A DNA stretch of 40,649 nt from Gammaproteobacteria bacterium (GCA_013696315.1 JACCYU010000160.1:1-40649), one strand, 5' to 3'; shown: positions 18,433-27,425, numbered from the stretch's first letter. Notes: generated by a model from the sequence alone, not told the origin. Numbers and translations are program-made.

Positions 18433-19422
18433 TCAGGATTCCATAATCCGGCGTCGCCAGGAGTGCCGGCCTTCGACGAACTGCCAGGCGAGGATGCCCG
18501 GCAGCCCCAGCGCCAGTTCGCGCACGCGCTTGGCGAGCGAGAGCGCCAGTGCGACTGTCGGCGGTACGCCCAGCAGGCCGCCGAGCAGGATAAATCCACT
18601 TTCCTGCACGCCCAGCGCGCCGGGCACCGCGAACGCCGCCGAACGTATGGCCTGTCCCAGGCTTTCCAGGATCAGCGCCTCGACGAGACCGACCGGATGC
18701 CCCAGAAACCATAGCGCGAGCCACACCTCGCCGGCGCCCAGCACCCACCCCGCCAGACGCCAGCCGCAGGCACTCCAGATCGCGTATCGATCGCGGTAAA
18801 GCGCTACCACTTCGCGATCCAGCGCCACCACACCGCCGGTTATAGACTGCCACCCGCCGCCCTGAGCCAGGCGTTCCAGCCCGCGCGCGAGTACCAGGAA
18901 CACGCCGGCGCGTTGCGCGATGACAAACGAACCCGCGATAACGCCGAAGACGGCGATCCCGATCAACAGTTCCGCCGCCGCGTCACTGGACCCGGCGTGC
19001 CACAGCAGCAGAACCACACCCATCAATGCGAACGCGATCAACGTCACCATACCGGCGGTGAGATCGACGATTACCGAGGCGCCGGCCGGCACGCCCGACA
19101 TGCCGCCACGACGCAGTAATCGCACGCGCAGCAGGTCACCGCCCACTTGCGCGACCGGGAACAGGGAGTTGACCGATTCGCCCAGCCAGCGGATCCACAC
19201 GAGTTCGCTCAATGATTGACCGTGGCCCCGCGGCAACAGCGCGCGCCAGCCGAGCACATCCAGCAGCAGCGGCGCCAGATGAAACACGGTGATCCACGCA
19301 AGCCCCCAGCCGGCCTCGCCCAGCACGCGCAGGACATCACCCAGACCCTGATAAACGGTGACGCCGATAAACAGGCTCAGGCCCGCAAGCCAGGCGCCGT
19401 ACAGTGCGAAGCGCAGTTTCAT
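18433..19422 (-). CDS. hpnL: HpnL-like integral membrane protein
   Basis: Multi-helix membrane protein of the UPF0104/lysylphosphatidylglycerol-synthase transmembrane superfamily, which includes the hopanoid-associated HpnL proteins. The 329 residues contain about seven hydrophobic segments, the family-like LGESVNSLFPVAQVGGDLLR and the C-terminal GALGVQESGFILLGGLLG. No soluble catalytic domain is present, so it is more likely a lipid transporter or flippase than a transferase. The ATG at 19422 overlaps the hpnA stop (ATGA), which fixes the start. It sits at the boundary between the hopanoid genes and the phosphonate genes and could serve either. Confidence 0.82.
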   Translation of the reverse strand: MKLRFALYGAWLAGLSLFIGVTVYQGLGDVLRVLGEAGWGLAWITVFHLAPLLLDVLGWRALLPRGHGQSLSELVWIRWLGESVNSLFPVAQVGGDLLRVRLLRRGGMSGVPAGASVIVDLTAGMVTLIAFALMGVVLLLWHAGSSDAAAELLIGIAVFGVIAGSFVIAQRAGVFLVLARGLERLAQGGGWQSITGGVVALDREVVALYRDRYAIWSACGWRLAGWVLGAGEVWLALWFLGHPVGLVEALILESLGQAIRSAAFAVPGALGVQESGFILLGGLLGVPPTVALALSLAKRVRELALGLPGILAWQFVEGRHSWRRRIMES

Positions 19423-20414
19423 GGCGCCACCGCCGCTCCGCGCAAAAACCACGCGACAGCGTCGCGCAAGGCCTCAAACGCCGGCCGCGGCGCATACGCC
19501 AACTCGCGTTGGGCCTTGTCGCTGCTGTAGTACATGCGTTTTTTCGCCATGCGTACGCTATCCACTGTCAGCGGCAGGTTCTCGGCGCGCAGCAGCCGAC
19601 CGCAGCCTTCCGCAACATACGCGATCGGCAGCAACACGTTGTGCGGCACTCTGATCCGCGGCGGACGTCGGTCGGACAGCTCCGCGATGGTCGTCAGGAT
19701 CTGTTTTAGCGATAGATTCTCGCCGCCCAGCACATAGCGTTCGCCGATGACGCCGCGCTCCAGTGCGCGCAGGTGCCCGTCGGCCACGTCGTCCACATGC
19801 ACGATATTCAGGCCGGTATCTACGTACGCTGGCATGCGGCCTTTGGCCGCGTCCGCCACCATGCGCCCGGTGGGTGTGGGCTTGATGTCGCCAGGGCCGA
19901 CCGGCGTAGAGGGGTTGACGATCACCGCCGGCAGGTGCGCCTCGGCAATCAGGGCATGCACTTCGGCCTCGGCCAGAAACTTGGAACGTTTGTAATCGCC
20001 TATCATGTCGTCAAGCGTGACTGGCGTGTCCTCGTCGGCGGGCGCGCCATCCCGCGTTGTCCCCAGGGTCGCCACACTGCTGGTGTAAACCACGCGCCTG
20101 ACTTTCGCCGCGAGCGCCGCCCGCATGATGTTACGCGTGCCCTCGACATTGGCCGCGTAAATGGTGTCGGGATCTAGCGCCCACAGCCGGTAATCGGCGG
20201 CCACGTGAAACAGCGTATCGCACCCTGTTAACGCCCGCTCCAGCGACACTCGATCGGTGAGATCGCCCACCACGCGCTCGACGCTAAGCCCCTGGAGGTT
20301 ACGCGGATCGCTGTGCGCCCGCGTGAGCACGCGCACCGCCTGACCCGCGTGTAACAGACGCCGCGCGACCGCCGCGCCCACAAATCCCGTCGCGCCGGTT
20401 ACCAGGGTCGTCAT
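19419..20414 (-). CDS. hpnA: Hopanoid-associated sugar epimerase HpnA
   Basis: Extended short-chain dehydrogenase/reductase of about 331 residues. It has the NAD(P)-binding TLVTGATGFVGAAVARRLL at the N-terminus, VVYTSSVATLG and the catalytic-type YKRSKFLAE (YxxxK). The annotation HpnA comes from its regular presence in hopanoid loci; its substrate has not been firmly shown. The start at 20414 begins the Rossmann fold directly; the longer open frame upstream has no conserved sequence. It is coupled to the hpnL-like gene downstream and lies 85 bases after hpnN. Confidence 0.9.
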   Translation of the reverse strand: MTTLVTGATGFVGAAVARRLLHAGQAVRVLTRAHSDPRNLQGLSVERVVGDLTDRVSLERALTGCDTLFHVAADYRLWALDPDTIYAANVEGTRNIMRAALAAKVRRVVYTSSVATLGTTRDGAPADEDTPVTLDDMIGDYKRSKFLAEAEVHALIAEAHLPAVIVNPSTPVGPGDIKPTPTGRMVADAAKGRMPAYVDTGLNIVHVDDVADGHLRALERGVIGERYVLGGENLSLKQILTTIAELSDRRPPRIRVPHNVLLPIAYVAEGCGRLLRAENLPLTVDSVRMAKKRMYYSSDKAQRELAYAPRPAFEALRDAVAWFLRGAAVAP

Positions 20415-20499
20415 GACGGTCGATGGCAGGCGCCAGCGCGGCGCCGCAATCGGAAAATTAACCGCGGCGTATTCCGCGGCAGGCAATCAAAATTGTGGG

Positions 20500-23175
20500 T
20501 CATGGGGGATCCTGACGCCAGCTCAGCAGCGCCGGCAAGACTATAAGCGTCACGCCCAGAGTCAAGAGAACGCCGACGGTGAGCAGAAACCCGAGACTTG
20601 CAGTGCCCGGATGGGCGGAAAACGCAAGGCTGCCAAAACTGACGATGGTAGTCAACGCACTGTAGAACACCGCCCGCGCCGTGCTGGTGCGCAGCAAGGT
20701 GGCGTACGAACCCGGCTGGCTGCGCAGCCGGTGCATCATGTGAATGCCGTTGTCCACGCCGATACCAAGCAGCAGCGGCAAGGCGATGATGTTGGCGAAA
20801 TTGAACGCGTGACCGCTCAGCGTCACCACCGCGCCGGTCAGCGCGCCGCCCAGCAACAGCGGCGCCAGCACCAGCAGTGCGTCGCGCGGCCCACGCATCA
20901 GCAATAACAATAACACCGCGATCACCAGCAACGACGTGACAAACGCCTGCTGAAACGCGGCGACAACCGCCTCGCCTGCTTTCAGACTGATCACCGGCAG
21001 GCCGGTCGCGTGCGGTGCAAGTGCACTTACCTGCGCCACGAACTGGCGCAACGCCTCGCTGTCGCCCAAGTCGTCTTTGGGGAAGGCTTCCACGCGGTAG
21101 GCGCCACCCGGCGCGCGCCACTGCGCCGCCAGCGGCGGGGGCAGGACTTTAAATCCTACGGGGCCGGCCTTGAGCGCCGTGTCCAGCACATTCAATGTAT
21201 CCGGCAAGGTAGCCAGCAGACTGCGATCCAGCGCCGCCAGGCTGTGCGCCGCCGCGACCTGCGTGCCATCGCTCAGATCATCGAGCAGCCGTCTTATATC
21301 GGCGCGCAAGCGTGCGGTGAGCGCGGGCCAGCGCGGCTCGGCGCCGCTGTGCAGATGCCGCGCGAGCGCCGCCTGAAAATCCTCAAGCGCCGCGCGCTGT
21401 TCCGCATAAGACGGCGGGTCTACTTTAGCGCCAGTCATCAGGGTCAGCCCCATGACCAGCCGCATGTCGTCGATGATCGCGAGCTTGCGTACCTGCCGCG
21501 CGGGCACGTGGTCGGGCAGGCTGACCGCGCGGCTGACCGAGGGCAGCTCGCGCAGGCGCTCCGCCACCGTTGCGGCCGCGGTCGCGTCGGGCTCAAGGAC
21601 GGAAATACTCCATGGCGGCGTGTCGTCACTGTCCACGAGGTCCTGAAAAGTCGCGACCGATTCGCTGTCGGGATCGCGCAGGTTGAGCGGATTGTAATCG
21701 AAGCTCGCAAACGGAAGGCTCAGCGCCGCTACTGCCGCCAGCGCCAGCGCGGTGCGCCTTATCGCGCGCGCATGCCGGCGCGGAAACGCAGCCACCGCAT
21801 CGGTGTAACGCCCGAACGACGCGGGCCCGGATGATTCAGGCCCAGACCATGTAGACAATATGTCGCCACTCGCGCGCGATGGGAACAGGGTCAGCAACGC
21901 GGGCAGCAGGCTCAAGCTGGTAATGAGGCTGATGAACACGCCGGCGCCGGCGATCAGTCCCAGCTCCGAAACGCCTGCGTATGCAGTCGGCACGAACGCG
22001 AAGAAGCCCACCGCCGTGGTCGCCGCCGCGAGCGCCAGCGAGGTGCCGACATGGCTCACGGCCGTGCGCAGAACGGCTGACTGTTCGGCGCCGCGCGTAT
22101 TCAGTTCACGGCACCGCAGACACAGATGGATCGCGTAGTCGGCGCCAAGACCGATGTTCATGACCGCGAAAGCGACCGAGATCAGGTTCAGATGCCCTAT
22201 TGCCACCGCCGCGAAGCCCGCGGTGATTATCAGGCTGGCCAGGAGTGTCGCCACCGACGCGGCGACCATGCGCGGCGAACGCATGCCGGCGAGCAGCACC
22301 AGTATTACCAGCGCTAAAGAAACCACCGCGCCGGTGCCGGCGCCGCGCGCGACGCTTTGCATCTCGTCGTACTCCAGCGCCGCGGCGCCGGTTATGCGCA
22401 AGGTCACGCCCTGGGAACCGTCCAGCGCCATGGCGTGTTTCAGTCCTTCCAGCGCGTTCATGGCGGGGGCGGCCGGCAGCCAGTTGCCGTAATCCAGCCG
22501 CGGCTGAGCGAGAATGAACTGCCGTGCGCCCGAGTCCGATGCGGCATTGCCCAGCATCAGGCCCTGCCAGGAAAGACGATGGAAGCGCCCTGCCCCTTGC
22601 GCCTCGATGGCGGTCTCCAGCGCTTTCAGCAGTGGCGACAAGTCCAGCTTCTCGCCGTCATCCACTGCGTTCAGCGCCTGTGTCAGCATTTGCTGCAGTC
22701 CGCGCAAGGATTGATCCTGCGCGAGCGTGCCCAGAAAGGGCTGCACCTGCGCGAGGTCGTCCGCGAGCTGCCGCAATTCCGGTACATCGAGGTACAGAAA
22801 CGCATGCCGGTCGAAGAACGCGCCGGCACCGGGGCGCGATACCGTCCTGAACAGCGTGTTGGTGCGCTTTAGTTTATTTGCGACCCGGTCGGCGGCGGCG
22901 CGCGCGAGTTCTGGCGTATCACTTTCGATCACCAGCAGCAGGGTGTCCACATACTGCGGAAACGCGCGTTTATAGGTTTCGTAGTCCTGGCGAAACGGCA
23001 ACTCGGCCGATAGCATGTCCGCGCGATCGGTATCCATGCCGAGATGCTGGGACGCGTAATATACGGAGCCGACGGCTATAACGACGAATGACAGCACCAC
23101 TGCCCGCGGCGCGCGGGCCACGCGACTGATCCACCATCCTATGGCGACGCTCAAGGCAGTTTCCAGTCGGGACAT
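20500..23175 (-). CDS. hpnN: Hopanoid-associated RND transporter HpnN
   Basis: Large inner-membrane RND/MMPL-type exporter of 891 residues, required in other bacteria for moving hopanoids to the outer membrane. It shows the two-fold layout of the family: an N-terminal helix (VVLSFVVIAVGSVYYASQ), a long periplasmic domain, a helix bundle with NIGLGADYAIHLCLR, a second periplasmic domain and a second bundle with LLLGIGVDNGIHMMHRLRS. The paired GADYAIH/GVDNGIH motifs are typical. The gene is 154 bases downstream of hpnG, and the gap carries a near-perfect direct repeat. Confidence 0.93.
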   Translation of the reverse strand: MSRLETALSVAIGWWISRVARAPRAVVLSFVVIAVGSVYYASQHLGMDTDRADMLSAELPFRQDYETYKRAFPQYVDTLLLVIESDTPELARAAADRVANKLKRTNTLFRTVSRPGAGAFFDRHAFLYLDVPELRQLADDLAQVQPFLGTLAQDQSLRGLQQMLTQALNAVDDGEKLDLSPLLKALETAIEAQGAGRFHRLSWQGLMLGNAASDSGARQFILAQPRLDYGNWLPAAPAMNALEGLKHAMALDGSQGVTLRITGAAALEYDEMQSVARGAGTGAVVSLALVILVLLAGMRSPRMVAASVATLLASLIITAGFAAVAIGHLNLISVAFAVMNIGLGADYAIHLCLRCRELNTRGAEQSAVLRTAVSHVGTSLALAAATTAVGFFAFVPTAYAGVSELGLIAGAGVFISLITSLSLLPALLTLFPSRASGDILSTWSGPESSGPASFGRYTDAVAAFPRRHARAIRRTALALAAVAALSLPFASFDYNPLNLRDPDSESVATFQDLVDSDDTPPWSISVLEPDATAAATVAERLRELPSVSRAVSLPDHVPARQVRKLAIIDDMRLVMGLTLMTGAKVDPPSYAEQRAALEDFQAALARHLHSGAEPRWPALTARLRADIRRLLDDLSDGTQVAAAHSLAALDRSLLATLPDTLNVLDTALKAGPVGFKVLPPPLAAQWRAPGGAYRVEAFPKDDLGDSEALRQFVAQVSALAPHATGLPVISLKAGEAVVAAFQQAFVTSLLVIAVLLLLLMRGPRDALLVLAPLLLGGALTGAVVTLSGHAFNFANIIALPLLLGIGVDNGIHMMHRLRSQPGSYATLLRTSTARAVFYSALTTIVSFGSLAFSAHPGTASLGFLLTVGVLLTLGVTLIVLPALLSWRQDPP

Positions 23176-23285
23176 CGGCAGCGAGTACTCAGGCCGGCGG
23201 AGGTGTTACGAACGTGCGGTAATCAGGCGGCGGCCTTGGCTGGCGTGAGGGAATTCAGCAAACGGACAGCGCTCCGGGTGCTATT

Positions 23286-23320
23286 TTGTGTTAAGCGCCA
23301 AGATTGTGCTAAGCGCCAAG
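23286..23320. repeat. Tandem 17-base direct repeat upstream of hpnN
   Basis: TTGTGTTAAGCGCCAAG (23286-23302) is followed after one base by TTGTGCTAAGCGCCAAG (23304-23320), differing at one position. The repeat lies in the 154-base hpnG-hpnN gap, about 110 bases before the hpnN start on the minus strand. It could be a pair of operator half-sites or a simple duplication. Confidence 0.7.
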
Positions 23321-23329
23321 GCTCGTACG

Positions 23330-24046
23330 CTACGTCGCGAAAAAGCGACCGTCAGCCAGCGACGCGACATCGGTCAGGGTGGCGCGCGCGGCGCGAAAGC
23401 CCAGCGCCAGACGCGAGACCGCCGCCCAGTCCAGCGGTCGCGCCAGCACCTGCCGGATGACCGCGCCGATGCATACGTGCCCGCCGTTGTCGATCACGCC
23501 GCCGAGCCACGTCGGCACGCGGGCGACGGAGGTATCGGAAACCGCGCGGATCGCCACAAACGGCACTTGCGCCTCGCTGGCCAGCGCCGCCAGCGCGGCG
23601 CTTTCCATGTCGGCCGCCATTGCGCCTGAACGCAGCATGAGCGCGCGCTTCTGCGCGCGCGTGGCGAGTACCGTCGTGCTTTCGATCAGCGGATCGACGT
23701 GGATGACGAAGCGATTTTTAAGCTGCTCGCACAGCCAGCCGTGCCAGGCCGTATCCACCGAGTAGGATCTGAGGTCCGTGTCGAGAATCACGCCGGGCAC
23801 CAGCAGATTACCCGGCGCCAGCGCGCGGTCTAGTGCTGCCGCCACCCCCCAGCTCATCAACGCGGTGGCGCCTTGAGCCAGCAATTGTTCACCGGCGGCG
23901 CGCGCGCGGCTGGCGCCCATGCCGGCCAGCGCCACTCTTACGTCGCAGGCTTGTGCAACGTTCACTTCCATCGGTGGCTTCAGCGGCCTGCGGATCAAGG
24001 TGCGCGCCTCACCATCCAGCGCGGCGACGATCCCTATGCGCGTCAT
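23330..24046 (-). CDS. hpnG: Hopanoid phosphorylase HpnG (adenosylhopane nucleosidase)
   Basis: Purine-nucleoside-phosphorylase fold enzyme of 238 residues that removes adenine from adenosylhopane to give (phospho)ribosylhopane, a precursor of bacteriohopanetetrol and aminotriol. The opening IGIVAALDGEARTL, the central LMSWGVAAALDRALAPGNLLVPG, the substrate-binding MAADMESAALAALA and the later AIRAVSDTS fit the MTAN/PNP fold. The start at 24046 overlaps the shc stop (ATGA), so I discard the longer open frame to 24274. It acts directly after HpnH, which is encoded on the divergent strand. Confidence 0.92.
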   Translation of the reverse strand: MTRIGIVAALDGEARTLIRRPLKPPMEVNVAQACDVRVALAGMGASRARAAGEQLLAQGATALMSWGVAAALDRALAPGNLLVPGVILDTDLRSYSVDTAWHGWLCEQLKNRFVIHVDPLIESTTVLATRAQKRALMLRSGAMAADMESAALAALASEAQVPFVAIRAVSDTSVARVPTWLGGVIDNGGHVCIGAVIRQVLARPLDWAAVSRLALGFRAARATLTDVASLADGRFFAT

Positions 24047-26001
24047 CCTAGCGCTGCCACCCGCAGTTTCCGGTAACGCGCCAGCGCCCACAGCGGGAAA
24101 TACTTCTGATAACCGTGATATTTCAGATAGAACACGCGTGGGAAGCCCGGCGCCGTAAACGTATCGTCGCGCCACAACCCGTCGGCGCATTGCGCATCCA
24201 GCAGATAGCGGGCCGCCCGATCCAGTGCCGGCGAGTCTGCCTCGCCCGCGGCCATCAGCGCCAGCATCGCCCACGCCGTCTGAAATGAGGTGCTCTCCAC
24301 TGCATCGCGAACCGCCGGCCGGTCACCGAGATAGCTGTCGTTGCCCTCTCCCCAGCCGCCGTCGGACTGCTGTGTCTCTTGCAGCCAGATCACGGCCCGC
24401 CGTACCGCGGGATCGTCCCGCGCTACGCCCACCTGCTCCAGCGCTGCCAGCACCGACCAGGTGCCGTAAATGTAATTGGTGCCCCAGCGCCCGTACCAGC
24501 TCCCGTCGGCTTCCTGTTGCGCGCGCAGGTACGCGATGCAGCGATCCAGGGCCTGCTGACAATGCGGATCGCTGGCGGCGAAACGGTCCAACGCGATCGC
24601 GCAGCGTGCGCTCACGTCCGCGGTCGGCGGGTCCAGCAGCGCGCCGTGATCCGCGAACGGTATCGCGTTCAGGTATTCGCGCGTGTTATCGACATCGAAG
24701 GCCGCGAATCCGCCATTGCGCGACTGCATGATACGGATCCACTCGGCCGCGCGGCGTGCCGACTCGTGGTTGCGGAGATCGTCTGACTGCATCATCGCCC
24801 AGGCCACCGCGCTCGTATCGTCGGTGTCGGGATAATGGCTGTTGCTGAACTGAAACGGCCAGCCACCGCCCGCGGCAAAGGGGCGATCGCGCCGCCAGTC
24901 GCCGGGTTCGTCGCGCAACTGGCGGTGGCGCAGCCACGACAGACCACGCTCCGCCGCTTGCGTCTCGCCGGCTTCCTGCATGGCCAGACAGGCGAGCGCC
25001 GTATCCCACACGGGCGACATGCAGGGCTGACAGTACGCGCTGTCGCCGTCCACCACCAACAGATCATCAAGCGCCCGACGCGCATCCTGGCGGTAAGGGT
25101 GCGTCGCGGAATAGCCGCGCAGGGCCAGCGCTTCGTAAGAGTTGACCATGGCCGGAAAGATTGCGCCCAGGCCCCCGCGACCGTTGCGGCGCTCGATAAT
25201 CCAGTCTTCGGCGCGCTGTAGCGCACGGTTGCGTATCCAACGGGGCACGAACGGCTCCAGCCAGCGCCCGGTCCGATCCAGCAACAGAAACAGCCGCTTG
25301 AGCACTGACGGCGCCGGGAAATAATCGGTGACGTTTTCCGGCGGCACGTCGAACAGCTCGCTCAAACCCACAGCTTGGGGATTCCGGGCCTGCGCGCGCA
25401 GGCTGCACAGGATCAGCAACGGCACCATGACGGTGCGCGACCAGTACGATACCTTGTCGATATGAAACGGAAACCAGCGCGGCAGCAGGATGATTTCCAC
25501 CGGCATGAACGGCACCGCGCGCCACGGCACCTGGCCGAACAGCGCCAGCGCGATGCGCGTGAAAACGTTCGCGCGGGCAGCACCCCCACGCGCCAGAATA
25601 GCTCGCCGCGCCGCCGCCATATGTGGCGCTTCGCAGTCGTCGCCGGCAAGCTTCAGCGCGTAATACGCCTTGACCGAACAGCTCAGATCGAAATCCCCAC
25701 CCTCGTAAAGCGGCCAGCCGTGATGCAACGCCTGATCAAGTCCCGCCTGGTCTTCCATAGACTGGTGCGCACGGATGAATACCGCGAGCTTCGCCTGCAG
25801 CGCGGTATCGACTTCGCCCATGAAGTGCATCATGAGAATATATTCGGCGGGAATCGTGCAGTCGGCTTCCAGCTCGTACGACCAGTGCCCCGCGCGCTGT
25901 TGCGACACCACCAGCGCGCTGACCGCGCGCTCAACCGCCGAGTTCAGCAGGTCGCTTTCACTCAGCCGCCACCTTGCGCGCGCCACCCGATCCAGCATCA
26001 T
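24043..26001 (-). CDS. shc: Squalene--hopene cyclase
   Basis: Membrane-associated monotopic enzyme that cyclises squalene to hopene/hopanol, the committed step of hopanoid synthesis. About 652 residues, the usual size. The catalytic DXDD motif is DTDD at about 392-395 (YPDTDDTSAVAWAM). Several QW repeats are visible: QSRNGGFAAFD, QQEADGSWYGRWG, QQSDGGWGEG, QCADGLWRDD. The most likely start is the ATG at 26001, which overlaps the squalene synthase stop as TGATG; a TTG at 26004 and a second ATG at 25998 are in frame. It is coupled on both sides, to sqs and hpnG. Confidence 0.97.
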   Translation of the reverse strand: MMLDRVARARWRLSESDLLNSAVERAVSALVVSQQRAGHWSYELEADCTIPAEYILMMHFMGEVDTALQAKLAVFIRAHQSMEDQAGLDQALHHGWPLYEGGDFDLSCSVKAYYALKLAGDDCEAPHMAAARRAILARGGAARANVFTRIALALFGQVPWRAVPFMPVEIILLPRWFPFHIDKVSYWSRTVMVPLLILCSLRAQARNPQAVGLSELFDVPPENVTDYFPAPSVLKRLFLLLDRTGRWLEPFVPRWIRNRALQRAEDWIIERRNGRGGLGAIFPAMVNSYEALALRGYSATHPYRQDARRALDDLLVVDGDSAYCQPCMSPVWDTALACLAMQEAGETQAAERGLSWLRHRQLRDEPGDWRRDRPFAAGGGWPFQFSNSHYPDTDDTSAVAWAMMQSDDLRNHESARRAAEWIRIMQSRNGGFAAFDVDNTREYLNAIPFADHGALLDPPTADVSARCAIALDRFAASDPHCQQALDRCIAYLRAQQEADGSWYGRWGTNYIYGTWSVLAALEQVGVARDDPAVRRAVIWLQETQQSDGGWGEGNDSYLGDRPAVRDAVESTSFQTAWAMLALMAAGEADSPALDRAARYLLDAQCADGLWRDDTFTAPGFPRVFYLKYHGYQKYFPLWALARYRKLRVAALG

Positions 26002-27104
26002 CAACCCCCCGCACTCCGCAGATCGCGCCCCGCGACATTGACCATACCCCGGATCAGCCGGTCGCGCTTAAGACTCATGCGCGCGATGAGGATGGTCGCC
26101 TTGACACTGCGCCGCGAGATCTTGACTTCACGCCCGGTACTGAAATCCGGGTGGCGCGCGAGCTTGCGCAAGGTCAGTACGGCAAAACCGATCGCCCACA
26201 GACAGAACGAGCGAATGCCTCGTTCGTGCCGGGGAATCAGCAAGGTATAGGTTACCGCGTCGTCCAGATGCGACTGCGCGATGGCGATCAGCCGCTCAAG
26301 GCCGGCGCCGAACTCGGCCCGATAAGCGCCGGGAGCGAGCTTGTGCAGGTCGAATCCAGCCTCCTCGAACACACTGCGCGGCAGCCAGCAGGCGCCGCGC
26401 TGCTGATCGTCCCAGATGTCTTTGAGGATATTCGTCATTTGCAATCCCTGCCCGAACGATACCGCCAGCGGCATCAGGGTGTGCCGATGGCGCGCGATGT
26501 CCGGCGAATATTCGCAGAACAGCTCGGTCAGGCTTTCGCCCACAATGCCGGCGACGTGGTAGCAGTAGCGCGCGAGCTGGTCGAGGTCCTCGAGTCCGCG
26601 CGGATTCTTGACGTGCTGGAATTCCACCATCCCGCTCGCCATCACACGCACACACCGGGCCAGGGATCTTAGCTGTGACGGGCTGAAGCTGAACGTAATC
26701 GCTATCACCGAAGGCGTGCGCCCTATCAACTCCTGCTCCGCGGGAAGCGTGTGTGCGGAAAGCCGGGCGGCGAGCGTTGCGGAAAACGCCCGCGCGCCGT
26801 TGCCGGTTTCCACGACGTCTACGAATTGCGCGCACAAAGCCGCCTGCTCATCCACGCCAAGCGCGGGTTCATCTTCGATGGTGTCGACGATGCGACACAG
26901 CAGATAAAGGTTGGATATGACGTCCCGGAGCTGGATAGGCAACTGCGGGATGGTCAGTGCGAACGTGCGCGACACGCCCAGCAGCAAATGGCTCTGCAGG
27001 GTTCGTTCGGCATCCGACAGACACCGGACTTCGGCTGCGCGCGGATTCCGCCTGGCGCTAGTGGCCCGCGGACCGGACTCGGCGGCATGCGCGGATTCAG
27101 TCAT
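26001..27104 (-). CDS. sqs: Squalene synthase (farnesyl-diphosphate farnesyltransferase)
   Basis: Condenses two farnesyl diphosphates to squalene. The 367 residues contain both aspartate-rich motifs: DTIEDEP (from 74) and NILKDIWDD (Asp at 229-233), with YCYHVAGIVGESLTELF between them. It resembles the one-step, eukaryote-like synthase seen in Methylococcus rather than the HpnC/HpnD pair, and no HpnE-like oxidase is found here. The C-terminal region (IRSFCLWAIGFAVLTLRKL) is hydrophobic in part. The first 28 residues are polar and probably disordered. It heads the minus-strand hopanoid array and diverges from hpnH. The distinction from HpnC/HpnD is by eye and should be tested. Confidence 0.9.
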   Translation of the reverse strand: MTESAHAAESGPRATSARRNPRAAEVRCLSDAERTLQSHLLLGVSRTFALTIPQLPIQLRDVISNLYLLCRIVDTIEDEPALGVDEQAALCAQFVDVVETGNGARAFSATLAARLSAHTLPAEQELIGRTPSVIAITFSFSPSQLRSLARCVRVMASGMVEFQHVKNPRGLEDLDQLARYCYHVAGIVGESLTELFCEYSPDIARHRHTLMPLAVSFGQGLQMTNILKDIWDDQQRGACWLPRSVFEEAGFDLHKLAPGAYRAEFGAGLERLIAIAQSHLDDAVTYTLLIPRHERGIRSFCLWAIGFAVLTLRKLARHPDFSTGREVKISRRSVKATILIARMSLKRDRLIRGMVNVAGRDLRSAGG

Positions 27105-27184
27105 TGTCCGGCCGCCGAGTGTCGCATAAATGCCGCATAAGCGCCGTCATCGCTAGCGTCGGGCACTGGCTTCGGACCGGAAAA

Positions 27185-27196
27185 GTACACTTGTAC
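27185..27196. promoter_or_regulatory. Inverted repeat GTACA-CT-TGTAC
   Basis: A perfect five-base inverted repeat with a two-base centre, about 80 bases upstream of the squalene synthase start. Its size and position suit a dimeric repressor or activator site. The regulator is not known. Confidence 0.4.
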
Positions 27197-27373
27197 ATGC
27201 CTCGAAATTCAATCTAAGTAATATCCGCAACTTGGGTTTTTTCCAGGGTGCGGGTATCGTAACAACAAGTTTGCGCCGGTTAAACTTCTATGTTACATGT
27301 TTACGACAAATGGAATTCCCGTTTTATCGTGTTGCGTCGCCGACGTGGGGCAATACGAGAAATTGACCAGATG

Positions 27374-27410
27374 TTAACCACGCAATTTTAACTACCAGAT
27401 TTTTAACCAC
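27374..27410 (+). promoter_or_regulatory. Three TTAACYAC direct repeats upstream of hpnH
   Basis: TTAACCAC (27374), TTAACTAC (27388) and TTAACCAC (27403) recur at 14- and 15-base intervals, ending 15 bases before the hpnH start. The spacing is longer than one helical turn. They may be a multi-site operator or a leader element; the ribosome-binding site for hpnH is poor, so they may also affect translation. Confidence 0.5.
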
Positions 27411-27425
27411 AATCATCGAATCGTT

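Larger units (their letters stand above)
27105..27425. other. Divergent intergenic region between sqs and hpnH
   Basis: 321 bases that are visibly richer in A and T than the surroundings, with no open frame worth calling. It must hold the promoters of both hopanoid transcripts. It contains the inverted repeat at 27185, a T-run at 27237-27242 and the three TTAACYAC boxes before hpnH. I could not assign -35/-10 elements with confidence. Confidence 0.8.
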
